A stretch of 37,134 bases of DNA from Cytophagales bacterium (GCA_004292855.1 RDXN01000085.1:1-37134); one strand, 5' to 3'; shown: positions 25,212-33,167, counted from the stretch's first letter. The notes: generated by a model not told the origin, from the sequence alone. Program-made: numbers and translations.

Positions 25212-26525
25212 TTATTCGGTCAACGACTGCGAAGCCAGGATGGGCGTAGCCGAAGCGGTTGATTCGGGGTGGGGTTTTGCCTGCCGAATCTCGAACCAGA
25301 CGAACCAGGCGGTTACTAGGGTCGACAGTACAAAGTAAACTGCAATAAATGTAGTGGCCCAGGGCAGGGAGTCATTGATGGTAAACCAACCGCCCATCTG
25401 GTAAATCAGCCCCAGCCCAACCAGATTTTTCAGTGCCTCGAACCAAAAAGCGTGGGGGTTACGGTCCATGAGTTCGGTGTAGCTGAATACACATAGATAG
25501 ATGAACGCACCACACACAAACATATTAGGCGTACCGAGTTTGGCAATATGGCCGTAGAAATAGAGCACCAAAAAGAACGTGAAGAAAAACTGCACCCAAC
25601 TCCAGCCAATCAGCCACGGCGAATTTTTTGGGGCATATCGCTCATACTGATAAGGGTCTTCAATTTTATACACCGGGAACCGCTCGGCTACATCGGCGGG
25701 CCGCCAGCCGGTGGGCATAAACCAGATGCGGAGTTTGTCGGGCCAGTTTTGAGCATACCAGGCATCTTTCAGCATCAGCCACAGATGTTGAAAATTTATC
25801 TTGATGGGATTCCACGTGCGGACCGGGCGGGAGATGCCAAAAACAGGCGGCACATGAGGCAGCTCTTCCTGAAAAGAGCCGAATAACTTATCCCAGATAA
25901 TGAAAATCTGCCCGTGATTTTTATCCATATACTCCGGGTTAAGCGCGTGGTGAACCCGGTGATGTGAGGGCGTAACGATGATTTTTTCTAAGAAACCCAG
26001 TTTTCCAATATACGTAGTATGATACCAAAATTGGGCGAATAAATGCAACGGGGCCACAACCGCGATTACCTGCGCCGGAACGCCCAACAAAGCCGCAGGC
26101 AGCAGAAAGATGGTGAACAGGCTGACAAACGAGGAAATACTTTGCCGGAGCGCACAGGCCAGATTGAACTCCTCGCTGCTATGGTGAATGGCGTGTTTGT
26201 TCCAGAAAAAATTGATTTCATGCGACATCCGATGCACCAGATAGCCCGTCAGATCGAGCGAAACAAAGGCAATCACATACAACCAAATGCTCGACTCGAC
26301 CCGGTAGATTGTCCAGTGGTCTACCATCCATTTGTAGGTCAGGAGCGTAATGCTCAGACCGAGTATGTCTTTAACCGAGTTGGTATAGCCCGAACTCATA
26401 CTCGAAATAGCATCCATATTACGGAATGCCTTTTTCTTTACAAACCACCCGTAGGCGGTTTCTAACATGACCAGGGCCAGAAAGATTGGGGTAACAATAA
26501 TCAGGATTTTGCCGTAGATTTCCAT
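25212..26525 (-). CDS. Sterol desaturase / fatty acid hydroxylase family, alkylglycerol monooxygenase-like
   Basis: Integral-membrane di-iron oxygenase of 437 residues. The histidine ligand boxes are visible: HRMSHE (about 118-123), HAIHHSSEE (about 130-138), HLFAQFWYH in the next segment and PSHHRVHHALN. A catalytic-domain ending NHGQIFIIWDKLFGSF is followed by a C-terminal part with about four more membrane segments, which matches alkylglycerol monooxygenase (TMEM195/AGMO) rather than short sterol desaturases. Likely reaction: oxygen insertion into a lipid or ether-lipid substrate. The frame extends upstream to 26648 across the folP end, but a promoter box at 26565-26572 favours the ATG at 26525. 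A small hairpin (AGTATG/CATACT, 26538-26553) lies in the leader. Confidence 0.86.
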   Translation of the reverse strand: MEIYGKILIIVTPIFLALVMLETAYGWFVKKKAFRNMDAISSMSSGYTNSVKDILGLSITLLTYKWMVDHWTIYRVESSIWLYVIAFVSLDLTGYLVHRMSHEINFFWNKHAIHHSSEEFNLACALRQSISSFVSLFTIFLLPAALLGVPAQVIAVVAPLHLFAQFWYHTTYIGKLGFLEKIIVTPSHHRVHHALNPEYMDKNHGQIFIIWDKLFGSFQEELPHVPPVFGISRPVRTWNPIKINFQHLWLMLKDAWYAQNWPDKLRIWFMPTGWRPADVAERFPVYKIEDPYQYERYAPKNSPWLIGWSWVQFFFTFFLVLYFYGHIAKLGTPNMFVCGAFIYLCVFSYTELMDRNPHAFWFEALKNLVGLGLIYQMGGWFTINDSLPWATTFIAVYFVLSTLVTAWFVWFEIRQAKPHPESTASATPILASQSLTE

Positions 26526-26564
26526 AGAACAAAAATTAGTATGCAGACATACTATTATTAGTAA

Positions 26565-26572
26565 CAAATATA
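26565..26572 (-). promoter_or_regulatory. Bacteroidota -7 box (TATATTTG) for the hydroxylase gene
   Basis: The minus strand reads TATATTTG here, a perfect TAnnTTTG box, 40 bases before the ATG at 26525. The predicted transcription start is about 26558. No exact TTTG -33 element was found upstream, where the sequence is A/T-rich (TTTACAAAGAAATTTTTTC). Confidence 0.55.
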
Positions 26573-26622
26573 TAAGATTTCCCAGAAAAAATTTCTTTGT
26601 AAACATTCTATACACCCCACAA

Positions 26623-27477
26623 TCATCCGTTTCTTGTGAGGTGCCCAACCAGTGTTACGGCCTCAACAGCCTCGCGCACGTCATGAACCCGCAGAATCGA
26701 CGCACCTTTCATAAGGGCAACTGTGTTCAGGACGGTGGTGCCGTTGAGGGCTTGGTCGGGGGTGGTGCCGAGCGTGCGCCAAATGGTCGATTTGCGGGAA
26801 AGCCCCACCAGCAGCGGTTCATCGAACAGGTTGAACGTTTCGAGTTGATTTAGCAGCGTAAAATTGTGAGCAGGCGTTTTGGCAAACCCAAAGCCGGGGT
26901 CCAGCATCACGTCGACTTGCCCCAACGCCCGCAATCGGGCTAGTTGCCGGCCCATCTCGTCGATTACCTCCAAGACCACATTATTGTATTTGGCCAGCGA
27001 CTGCATCGTTTGGGGGGTGCCGCGCAGATGCATCAGCACATACGGCACCCGCAACGCGGCCACCGTCTCGAACATGGCGGGGTCGAGTGTACCCCCGGCC
27101 ACGTCATTCACCAGACAAGCCCCGGCCTCGACCGCCTGCCGCGCCACCGACGCCCGGAACGTGTCGACCGACAGCAGGGCGTCGGGCCACGCCCGCCGGA
27201 TGGTTTCGATGGCGGGCAACACTCGGTCGGTTTCTTCGGCGGGGCTGATGTCGGGGGCGCCGGGGCGGGTCGAGTAGCCGCCGATGTCCAGAAACGTGGC
27301 TCCATCGCGGAGCATTTGCCCGGCCCGGTCGACTAATTCACTATCGGAAGATGCTACCCGACTACCCGCGAAAAACGAGTCGGGCGTCACGTTCAGGATG
27401 CCCATCACGGCGGGTCCATGACTCAGGTCAACCAATCGACCCCGGCAATTCAGCGTTTTTTTCGTATTTTGCGCCAT
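26623..27477 (-). CDS. folP: Dihydropteroate synthase
   Basis: Folate biosynthesis: joins 6-hydroxymethyl-dihydropterin diphosphate with p-aminobenzoate to give dihydropteroate; target of sulfonamides. The 284-residue TIM barrel has all family signatures: VMGILNVTPDSFFAGS, FLDIGGYSTRPGA, LLSVDTFRASVARQAVEAGA, LVNDVAGGTLDP, YVLMHLRGTPQTMQ, VMLDPGFGFAKTPAHNFTLL, LLVGLSRKSTI and ILRVHDVREAVEAV. The start (MAQNTKKTLNCRG) is typical. Its ATG is only five bases from the divergent DUF1599 ATG, so its promoter and ribosome contact must lie inside that neighbour. Confidence 0.95.
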   Translation of the reverse strand: MAQNTKKTLNCRGRLVDLSHGPAVMGILNVTPDSFFAGSRVASSDSELVDRAGQMLRDGATFLDIGGYSTRPGAPDISPAEETDRVLPAIETIRRAWPDALLSVDTFRASVARQAVEAGACLVNDVAGGTLDPAMFETVAALRVPYVLMHLRGTPQTMQSLAKYNNVVLEVIDEMGRQLARLRALGQVDVMLDPGFGFAKTPAHNFTLLNQLETFNLFDEPLLVGLSRKSTIWRTLGTTPDQALNGTTVLNTVALMKGASILRVHDVREAVEAVTLVGHLTRNG

Positions 27478-27482
27478 TAATT

Positions 27483-28022
27483 ATGAATACAGAACAGCAA
27501 TATCGGCAGGTTGTGGAGCGATGCAAGTCGCTGTTCCTGAAAAAAAATACGGACTACGGTACGGCGTGGCGTATTCTGCGGCTTCCGAGCATCACCGACC
27601 AGATTTTTATCAAGGCCCAGCGCATCCGAACGTTGCAGGAAAAGGGCGTCTCGAAGGTAGGGGAGGGCATTGAGCCCGAGTTTGTTGGCATCATCAATTA
27701 CTGTGTGATGGCCCTGATTCAGATGGGCTTACACAATGATACAAGGACCGACATCCCGACCGCTGAACTCGAACAACTGTACGATGCGGAGATCGGTGCC
27801 GTGACGCAACTCCTGTTCGCCAAAAACCACGATTACGGCGAGGCTTGGCGCGATATGCGGGTCAGTTCGATGACCGATATTATTCTAATGAAACTACTCC
27901 GTACCAAACAAATCGAAGACAATGCCGGAGCGACACTAGTTTCGGAAGGGGTCGATGCCAACTATATGGACATGATTAACTACGCCGTGTTTTGCCTTAT
28001 AAAAATGAGTGAACAAAATTAA
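27483..28022 (+). CDS. DUF1599 (nucleotide-modification-associated domain) protein
   Basis: A 179-residue cytoplasmic protein made of two tandem copies of the same unit. The first (about 10-80) has LFLKKNTDYGTAWRILRLPS, ITDQIFIKAQRI, EGIEPEFVGIINY; the second (about 103-175) has LLFAKNHDYGEAWRDMRVSS, MTDIILMKLLRT, EGVDANYMDMINY. This is the DUF1599 duplication, related to domains linked with modified nucleotide metabolism; biochemical function is unknown. In Bacteroidota it is often found close to folP and BT_3928-type genes, as here. The upstream frame (from 27351) is antisense folP, so the ATG at 27483 is the start. The plus strand carries TATTTTG at 27465-27471, a near match to a -7 box, so the mRNA may be almost leaderless. 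Its stop codon lies inside the MITE target duplication. Confidence 0.9.
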   Translation: MNTEQQYRQVVERCKSLFLKKNTDYGTAWRILRLPSITDQIFIKAQRIRTLQEKGVSKVGEGIEPEFVGIINYCVMALIQMGLHNDTRTDIPTAELEQLYDAEIGAVTQLLFAKNHDYGEAWRDMRVSSMTDIILMKLLRTKQIEDNAGATLVSEGVDANYMDMINYAVFCLIKMSEQN

Positions 28023-28024
28023 AC

Positions 28025-28212
28025 GGGTGCATTTCAATCTTGTGTTTTGCCCAACCGTCGCTACTTAGATCAACCTCTATTGGCCTTGCGGCCATGCCGG
28101 AAAATATCCGGCATTACATGGAGAAGCGACTTTTGTAATGCCGGCGGTCCGTCGCTACGGTACCTTCCGGCATGGCCGTAAGGCCAACAACGCACAAGAT
28201 TGAAATGCACCC
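28025..28212. mobile_element. 188-bp MITE with perfect 20-bp TIRs and 8-bp target duplication
   Basis: GGGTGCATTTCAATCTTGTG at 28025-28044 is matched exactly in reverse complement at 28193-28212. The element is flanked on both sides by AATTAAAC (28017-28024 and 28213-28220), a perfect 8-bp target-site duplication. Inside are a second pair of inverted arms (28080-28102 with 28165-28187, one mismatch) and a central hairpin (CCGGCATTACA at 28108-28118 with its complement at 28134-28144). There is no open reading frame. TIRs beginning GGG and an 8-bp duplication are compatible with passengers of IS1595, ISL3 or IS256-type transposases; which one cannot be told here. Confidence 0.9.
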
Positions 28213-28296
28213 AATTAAACTACTTTTTGTAGTCTTTAAGTTACCTACCTATTGAATTTTAAAGCGATTTGAGCGTCGCAACTTGCCAACAACTAA

Positions 28297-29454
28297 ATGG
28301 AAACCAGCGTACAAACTCCCAAAATTAAAACCGGCACTCCCGGAATGCTTATTGTTGCCCGAATCGCGCGTTATCTGGTCGGCACGATCTTTATCATTTC
28401 GGGCCTCATCAAACTCAACGACCCGGTCGGGACGCAGATCAAACTGGAAGAATATTTTGAAGTATTTGCTCAGGATTTGCCCGCTCTACACGGTTTTTTT
28501 GAGGCACTCATTCCGGCCGCCTTGCTCATTTCGGTGGTCATGTGCGTACTCGAAGTCGTGTTGGGCGTAGCCTTGCTGGCATCGTATAAACCTAAGCTAA
28601 CCACCTGGATCTTGTTGGCACTGGTGAGTTATTTTACCATTCTGACGTTCTATTCGGCTTATTTTAACAAAGTGACCGACTGCGGTTGCTTTGGCGATGC
28701 CTTGAAACTCAAACCCTGGACCTCGTTCACCAAAGACGTGGTTCTGATGGTGCTGATTCTGTTCATCATCGGCCACCGCAACCGGATGCCCTCGCGCAAA
28801 ACGGGCTGGATTGTCGGATTAGCCACCATTCTATCCATTGGTTTAGGCATCTACGCCATCGAGTTTTTACCCCCGCTCGATTTGTTGCCGTATGCCGTAG
28901 GGAAGAATATTCCGACCCTCATGAAGCCTTCGGAAGAGCTTCGATATAAGTATATAATGACCAAAGACGGGCAAGAGTTTGAATTCGATAAGTACCCCAC
29001 CGAGGGCGGCTACACGTTCAAGGAGATGGTGTTGCTGAACGAAAACGCGAAGCAAAAAATCACCGACTACCGCGTTTGGAACGATGCCGACGGCGATTTT
29101 ACGCAGGAGACGTTCAAAGGCAACAAACTGTTTGTGATCATTAAAAACGTGAAAGAGTTCGACGCCGGTAGTATGCCTGCCATCCGGTCGTTGCTCAAGG
29201 GCCTGCAAGGATCTGCGGTAACCCCCTATATTCTGACCTCGGTGAGTAATGACGAGATTACGGCGTTTATGAAGGAATATCAACTCGAAGCTTCTGTTTA
29301 TCAGGCCGATGCAACCGTTCTGAAAACCATCATGCGCTCGAACCCCGGTACATGGCTTCTTAGCAACGGCACCGTTAAAGGCAAATGGCACGTGAATACC
29401 ACACCCACGGTGGAAGAAATTTTAGGAGCAGTAGGCAGTGGCAGTAAGCAGTAA
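28297..29454 (+). CDS. BT_3928-type protein: DoxX/MauE-like membrane domain plus thioredoxin-like domain
   Basis: A 385-residue inner-membrane protein. The first half has four to five membrane segments in DoxX/MauE style (RYLVGTIFIISGLIKLNDPV, EALIPAALLISVVMCVLEVV) and the conserved redox-type loop VTDCGCFGDALKLKPWTSF. The second half (about 200-378) is a periplasmic domain that reads like a degenerate thioredoxin fold (NKLFVIIKNVKEFD, ALRSLL-type helix, WLLSNGTVKGKWH) with no CXXC. The family occurs next to DUF1599 in many Bacteroidota; function is unknown, perhaps envelope redox. The last eight residues (AVGSGSKQ) are encoded by the low-complexity DNA repeat at 29424-29502 and are probably not part of the ancestral protein. 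A MITE separates it from DUF1599. Confidence 0.88.
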   Translation: METSVQTPKIKTGTPGMLIVARIARYLVGTIFIISGLIKLNDPVGTQIKLEEYFEVFAQDLPALHGFFEALIPAALLISVVMCVLEVVLGVALLASYKPKLTTWILLALVSYFTILTFYSAYFNKVTDCGCFGDALKLKPWTSFTKDVVLMVLILFIIGHRNRMPSRKTGWIVGLATILSIGLGIYAIEFLPPLDLLPYAVGKNIPTLMKPSEELRYKYIMTKDGQEFEFDKYPTEGGYTFKEMVLLNENAKQKITDYRVWNDADGDFTQETFKGNKLFVIIKNVKEFDAGSMPAIRSLLKGLQGSAVTPYILTSVSNDEITAFMKEYQLEASVYQADATVLKTIMRSNPGTWLLSNGTVKGKWHVNTTPTVEEILGAVGSGSKQ

Positions 29455-29502
29455 GTCGTTAGGGGAGCAGTTTACTGCCAACTGCTCCTGCCGACTGCTC
29501 CT
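29424..29502. repeat. Inverted GCAGTAG/ACTGCTCC low-complexity repeat
   Basis: The left arm at 29424-29455 (GGAGCAGTAGGCAGTGGCAG and continuing) and the right arm at 29468-29502 (TTACTGCCAACTGCTCC and continuing) are imperfect reverse complements with 6-7-bp periodicity. Between them on the minus strand is CTAACGAC followed by TTACTGC, a weaker version of the core seen at 10410-10423. The left arm contains the stop codon of the BT_3928-type gene, and the right arm ends exactly at the aroK ATG. Confidence 0.78.
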
Positions 29503-30009
29503 ATGAAAAACATCTACCTAATCGGGATGCCCTCGTCGGGCAAAAGCACGCTTGGGCGCAAGTTGGCAAACGAACTGCACTATCGGTTTGTGGATACCGA
29601 CAAGATCATTACGCGTGAAGAGAACCGGGCAATAGCCCTGATTTTTGAGCAATCGGGGGAGGGCTATTTTCGGGAGGCAGAGGCCCGTGTATTGCGCACC
29701 ATTCGCGCTGGCGGTGCCCTTGTCGTAGCTACCGGGGGGGGGATGCCGTGTTTCCACGACAACATGGCCTACATCAAAGCCACGGGTGTATCTATCTTTC
29801 TGGATGTTTCCCCCGAGATGCTCGCCGAACGTATGGCCGCCCACACTCTTCGCGACCGCCCCATGTTCGACAATCACGACCCCGAACTGGCTCAAAAACT
29901 CCGCCTTCGATACGAACAACGCCTGCCCATTTATGCGCAGGCCGATATTACTATCCACGGCCCCGCTAATGAGCAGGCGTTATTACGAGAGCTTGGAAAT
30001 TGGCTCTAA
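29503..30009 (+). CDS. aroK: Shikimate kinase
   Basis: Cytoplasmic enzyme that phosphorylates shikimate to shikimate 3-phosphate in aromatic amino acid synthesis. All functional motifs are present in 168 residues: Walker A GMPSSGKST (8-16), the shikimate-binding DTD and GYFREAEARVL, the ATGGGMP loop, the lid RDRPMF, and the adenine-contact RLRYEQRLPIYAQAD. The whole 48-base space before its ATG is the low-complexity inverted repeat, so no normal ribosome site exists; a stem ending beside the ATG may shape translation. Its stop overlaps the convergent FadL-type gene by four bases. Confidence 0.95.
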   Translation: MKNIYLIGMPSSGKSTLGRKLANELHYRFVDTDKIITREENRAIALIFEQSGEGYFREAEARVLRTIRAGGALVVATGGGMPCFHDNMAYIKATGVSIFLDVSPEMLAERMAAHTLRDRPMFDNHDPELAQKLRLRYEQRLPIYAQADITIHGPANEQALLRELGNWL

Positions 30010-31580
30010 AAGAACGTCCCAACCGACAAAGTTATGTTTGTGCGGTTGTTATTGATCTGTGCTGAGCCGTAGTCGTTCTGATTAGGGAGCGTGTAGGGCG
30101 TGAAGGCCGACTTGAACGTGTTGTACGTACCCGCTACGTCGGCAAAGAACCGGGCGTTGCGGTAGCCCAAACCACCCGATAGCAACAGGCGTGTACGATC
30201 AATGTTATCGAGTTTGTCGATGTAAGCGTCGGGCAGGTAGGCCGCTCCCCCGCGAATTCTGAACTGCCCCGCCCGAATCTCGGCCCCGGCGCGGAAGTTA
30301 ATGACGTTCTGATACGTGTTTTGTACCGCTGTCCGTACCTCACTCCGTACGTCGTTGTTAGTCTGTGCATCATACGCAGTCGTATTTACGCGCATGCCTG
30401 CATAGCCTACATATTCTGCCGAGGCTGTCAGAAAGCCAATTTTTCCACCCGATCCCAGGAACACAGTGGCTCCACCTGACGCCCGCAACGGACCCGTAAC
30501 GCGGTACTCGAAATCATTAGGGTCTACATCGACATTGTCGGTGGTGAGCAAAGCCGAGAGTTTCGGGTCGACTGTGGTAACCCGAATGTTCTGACTGAAC
30601 GTTTCGGCCACGCGCAGGAACGTGGGCGATGCAAGGGTAGCACCAATTTGTAACTGGGGTGAGAGCTTGTAAATGGCTCCCAACGAGACGTTAATACCGT
30701 TTCCTGTTACGTTCAGACGGTCGCGCAGAATAGTACTGCCGAACGAGGCACCACCCTGAATCTGTTCGGTCAACACGTTGTCGCTGTTGTAACGCAGGCG
30801 GTTCAGGCCCACGTTGGCACCGATGTACAGTTTATCGTCGAGGTTGCCTGCGTAGGCAAACGTCCACTGCGATTGTGACCCCGACGACTCAAACGTGTTA
30901 ATCTGATTCCGTGCCCGGTTCATATCATACCCAAAAAAAGGTGCCCGGCTATCTTCCTGATTTTGCCCATTCACAAAAGCCGTACCATTGACCAGATAAA
31001 GTTGGTAAGCAGCAGCTAAGAGGTCGGCGGCCTGGTTGGTTCCAGGCGTGTAAGCCCCGTCGATCTGCCCACCCGTCAGGTTATTACGGCTGTTGGCGTC
31101 GTTGATGATGCCATTCACAAACGAACTTCGACGGTTTAAGCCCTCAAAAGCGAATCGGTTGCTGAAGTTTATGTTCTGGTTGTAGGTAACGCCCAGAGCC
31201 GTCCGCTTCCAGCGTCGGTTGCTATTGCCATTATCGCCCGCCAAAATCAAGCCCAACTGACCAATGCTTGCTTTGCTGTTGATATCGGTTCGGGTGTTAC
31301 CCAGATAAGTCGATTGGGCAGAGTTGTTCAAGAACGTTGGGCTGATGCTTAACTCCGAGCGGTTGTAAAAAGCAAGGCCCGCAGGATTGCCAAATACCGA
31401 ACTGGCATCGCCCCCCAAAGCCGCGTGATTACCGCCTAATGCCCTAAAACGGGCCGTGCCGGTTTGCTGAACGTCGTTATACTGAAATGCCGCTCCGGCA
31501 TAGATATCGCCGGTTTGTGCAAACGCTGCCCCCGTGCTCAGGAGCAGTGCTGTAGTTATAAACAGTCGTGAGGTCGTCAT
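30006..31580 (-). CDS. FadL/OmpP1/TodX-type outer membrane transport protein
   Basis: A 524-residue outer-membrane beta-barrel with Sec signal (FITTALLLSTGAAFAQ, cleavage after AFA). The FadL-family N-terminal hatch pattern is clear: FRALGGNHAALGGDASSVFGNPAGLAFYNRSELSI split over the plug, followed by alternating strands (WTFAYAGNLDDKLYIGANVGL, INVSLGAIYKLSPQLQIGA) and a C-terminal aromatic (GTFF). Family members let hydrophobic compounds cross the outer membrane. The Asn-rich loops (YNQNINFSNRFAF, INDANSRNNLTGG) are usual in this phylum. It is transcribed alone; its leader (31581-31648) holds a compact three-way-junction fold. Confidence 0.87.
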   Translation of the reverse strand: MTTSRLFITTALLLSTGAAFAQTGDIYAGAAFQYNDVQQTGTARFRALGGNHAALGGDASSVFGNPAGLAFYNRSELSISPTFLNNSAQSTYLGNTRTDINSKASIGQLGLILAGDNGNSNRRWKRTALGVTYNQNINFSNRFAFEGLNRRSSFVNGIINDANSRNNLTGGQIDGAYTPGTNQAADLLAAAYQLYLVNGTAFVNGQNQEDSRAPFFGYDMNRARNQINTFESSGSQSQWTFAYAGNLDDKLYIGANVGLNRLRYNSDNVLTEQIQGGASFGSTILRDRLNVTGNGINVSLGAIYKLSPQLQIGATLASPTFLRVAETFSQNIRVTTVDPKLSALLTTDNVDVDPNDFEYRVTGPLRASGGATVFLGSGGKIGFLTASAEYVGYAGMRVNTTAYDAQTNNDVRSEVRTAVQNTYQNVINFRAGAEIRAGQFRIRGGAAYLPDAYIDKLDNIDRTRLLLSGGLGYRNARFFADVAGTYNTFKSAFTPYTLPNQNDYGSAQINNNRTNITLSVGTFF

Positions 31581-31599
31581 GTGTGTAGTTGTTCTAAGG

Positions 31600-31648
31600 G
31601 TGCAATCTGACCATCAGACAACGCTCCAAGTCGAGCGTTTAATTGCAC
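31600..31648 (-). promoter_or_regulatory. Three-way-junction RNA leader upstream of the FadL-type gene
   Basis: On the minus strand three helices nest exactly. The closing stem is GTGCAAT at 31648-31642 with ATTGCAC at 31606-31600. Inside are a 7-bp hairpin (AACGCTC at 31639-31633, GAGCGTT at 31626-31620, six-base loop) and a 5-bp hairpin (TCTGA at 31618-31614, TCAGA at 31610-31606, three-base loop). Only three or so bases are unpaired at the junction; the last A/T is shared between two stems. It ends 19 bases before the ATG at 31580. It could be a cis-acting RNA control element or an mRNA stability fold. Confidence 0.5.
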
Positions 31649-31659
31649 TGTATAATAAA

Positions 31660-31700
31660 CGAAAAACCCCGTCAATTGTAGCCAACGACGGGGTTTTTCG
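31660..31700 (-). terminator. Strong intrinsic terminator of the Gly/Ser-rich lipoprotein gene
   Basis: CGAAAAACCCCGTC at 31660-31673 pairs perfectly with GACGGGGTTTTTCG at 31687-31700 (14-bp stem, 13-base loop). On the minus strand the stem leads into TTTTTCGTTTATT. It lies 24 bases after the lipoprotein stop and upstream of the FadL-type leader, so it isolates the two genes. Flanking A and T runs make it potentially bidirectional. Confidence 0.9.
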
Positions 31701-31724
31701 GCATAAAAATTTTACGAGCGGCAA

Positions 31725-33167
31725 TTAGCGCGGACCACGTGAGCCACCGCCACCACCACCGCCGTAGCTGCCACCGCCACCGCCACTGCTGCTTCCGCTG
31801 CTGCTCGGTGCCGAGTAACTTGGGCTAGACGACTGGTAGCTTGGTTGGCTCGATTGCTGGCTTGGCTGATAGCTAGGCCGACTTTCGTAGGTAGACCGTG
31901 ATTGACTTTCATACGAGGATGACCGTTGCGGAGCCTGATAACTTGGCTGACTCTGCTGCTGATAACCACTCCGGCTACCGCCCGAGTTGTTTCCGCTGCT
32001 GTAGCTGCTGTTGTCGCTCGGTGGCGTGTAGCTGCCCCGTCCGTTCTGACGTGGTGTCGAATAATAACCCCCGTTGCTGCCTGAGTTGTTGCTGTACGTG
32101 CTGGCGGGTGCGCTGCTCCGAGAGCTGTTGCCCGTTGGAGCCGACGACCCTTCGTTGCCGTAATAATAGCCACCACCACGCGAATTCTGCCGGGGCCGTG
32201 CGTAGTAACCATCGCTTGAGCCGGTGTTGGTCGACCCTGTGTTGTTGTTGCCGTAAGCTGGCGACGAATTGCCATATGCCCGACGTCCACCCGCCCCATT
32301 TGGATCACGAGGTGTGTTGGTAAAGTTATCGTTGTACCGGTTGTTCGAGGCTGTGCCGCGTGGCCCAACCGAACGTGAGCGATACGGGTCGGCTCCGGTG
32401 ACTATCGTGTTATTCACGATAACTGTGTTGCCCCAGCCGCCACCGCCACCCCAACTGTTCCAGCCATTGCCCCAACCGCCACCAAAGCGGTTAAAGCCAC
32501 CGCCCCAGAATGGGTCGTAACCCCATGCGTTGAAGCCATTACCCCAACCCCAAGGGTTGTAAGCAAGCGAATTAAGGCCACTACCCCAGAACGGATCGTA
32601 GCCCCAGAAGTTAGAGCCACCACCCCAACCAAACCGGTTCGAGTGCCAGGGATTACCCCAGGCGGCTGAGCCAAGACCAAGACCAAGTGAGAAGCCACTG
32701 TTAAAGCCCAGTCCGTTGTTCATACCCCATGGGTTCCAGCGCATACTGTTGAAGGACGGATTACCCATACCCGCATAATACCCGTCGGTGAAACCGTCGT
32801 TATAATTACTGTTGTTCCAGCCTGGATCGGCCGAAAGGCCCCGCTTTAAATTCCGGGTGCTTAGCTCTGAGTAGTACTCATCGCGATTCGGATCGTAGCC
32901 CCGTTGCTCGTCGTTCTCGGCGAAGTCGGGGTTTGTGTTGCGCTGATACCGTTCGCGCTCGCGTTGGCGGGTGGTTACCCGCGACTCGGTGCGCTCGGTG
33001 GGTTGTGTGGCGGGGCGGGTGCCCTCGTACACAACCGCGTTGGCTGAACTCGCGTAGAGATCATCCATTTCGCCAGCAGTCTGAGCCGTTTGACGGCTGG
33101 TTGAGCAGCCTGCCAAACCCATCAGGGCGGTCAGCGAAAGTATTGGCCAGGTGCGTTGCGTTTTCAT
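31725..33167 (-). CDS. Gly/Ser/Tyr-rich low-complexity lipoprotein
   Basis: A 480-residue lipoprotein: signal peptide LSLTALMGLAGC with Cys at about 21. A charged region (about 45-110, TERTESRVTTRQRERERYQR, then ERYQRNTNPDFAENDEQ) precedes a Gly/Trp/Asn-rich part (about 125-260) with the near-repeat GYDPFWGSG / GYDPFWGGG and several NPWG units. A Ser/Tyr/Gln-rich tail follows, with SRSSYES and SYQPSQQS motifs, and a poly-Gly end. I recognise no enzyme or binding domain. Similar low-complexity lipoproteins are widespread in Cytophagales and are often misnamed after vitellogenin; a surface or matrix role is a guess. The extreme composition creates a long false frame on the same strand (31712-32368). 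Promoter at 33246-33253. Confidence 0.8.
   Translation of the reverse strand: MKTQRTWPILSLTALMGLAGCSTSRQTAQTAGEMDDLYASSANAVVYEGTRPATQPTERTESRVTTRQRERERYQRNTNPDFAENDEQRGYDPNRDEYYSELSTRNLKRGLSADPGWNNSNYNDGFTDGYYAGMGNPSFNSMRWNPWGMNNGLGFNSGFSLGLGLGSAAWGNPWHSNRFGWGGGSNFWGYDPFWGSGLNSLAYNPWGWGNGFNAWGYDPFWGGGFNRFGGGWGNGWNSWGGGGGWGNTVIVNNTIVTGADPYRSRSVGPRGTASNNRYNDNFTNTPRDPNGAGGRRAYGNSSPAYGNNNTGSTNTGSSDGYYARPRQNSRGGGYYYGNEGSSAPTGNSSRSSAPASTYSNNSGSNGGYYSTPRQNGRGSYTPPSDNSSYSSGNNSGGSRSGYQQQSQPSYQAPQRSSSYESQSRSTYESRPSYQPSQQSSQPSYQSSSPSYSAPSSSGSSSGGGGGSYGGGGGGGSRGPR

Noticed and set aside
28025-28212. MITE considered as a CRISPR remnant or attenuator
   Set aside because: There are no regularly spaced direct repeats; TIRs with an exact 8-bp duplication fit transposition instead.
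31712-32368. 218-codon minus-strand frame within the Gly/Ser-rich lipoprotein
   Set aside because: A frame shadow caused by the repetitive codons; the overlapping frame has a signal peptide, lipobox and terminator.
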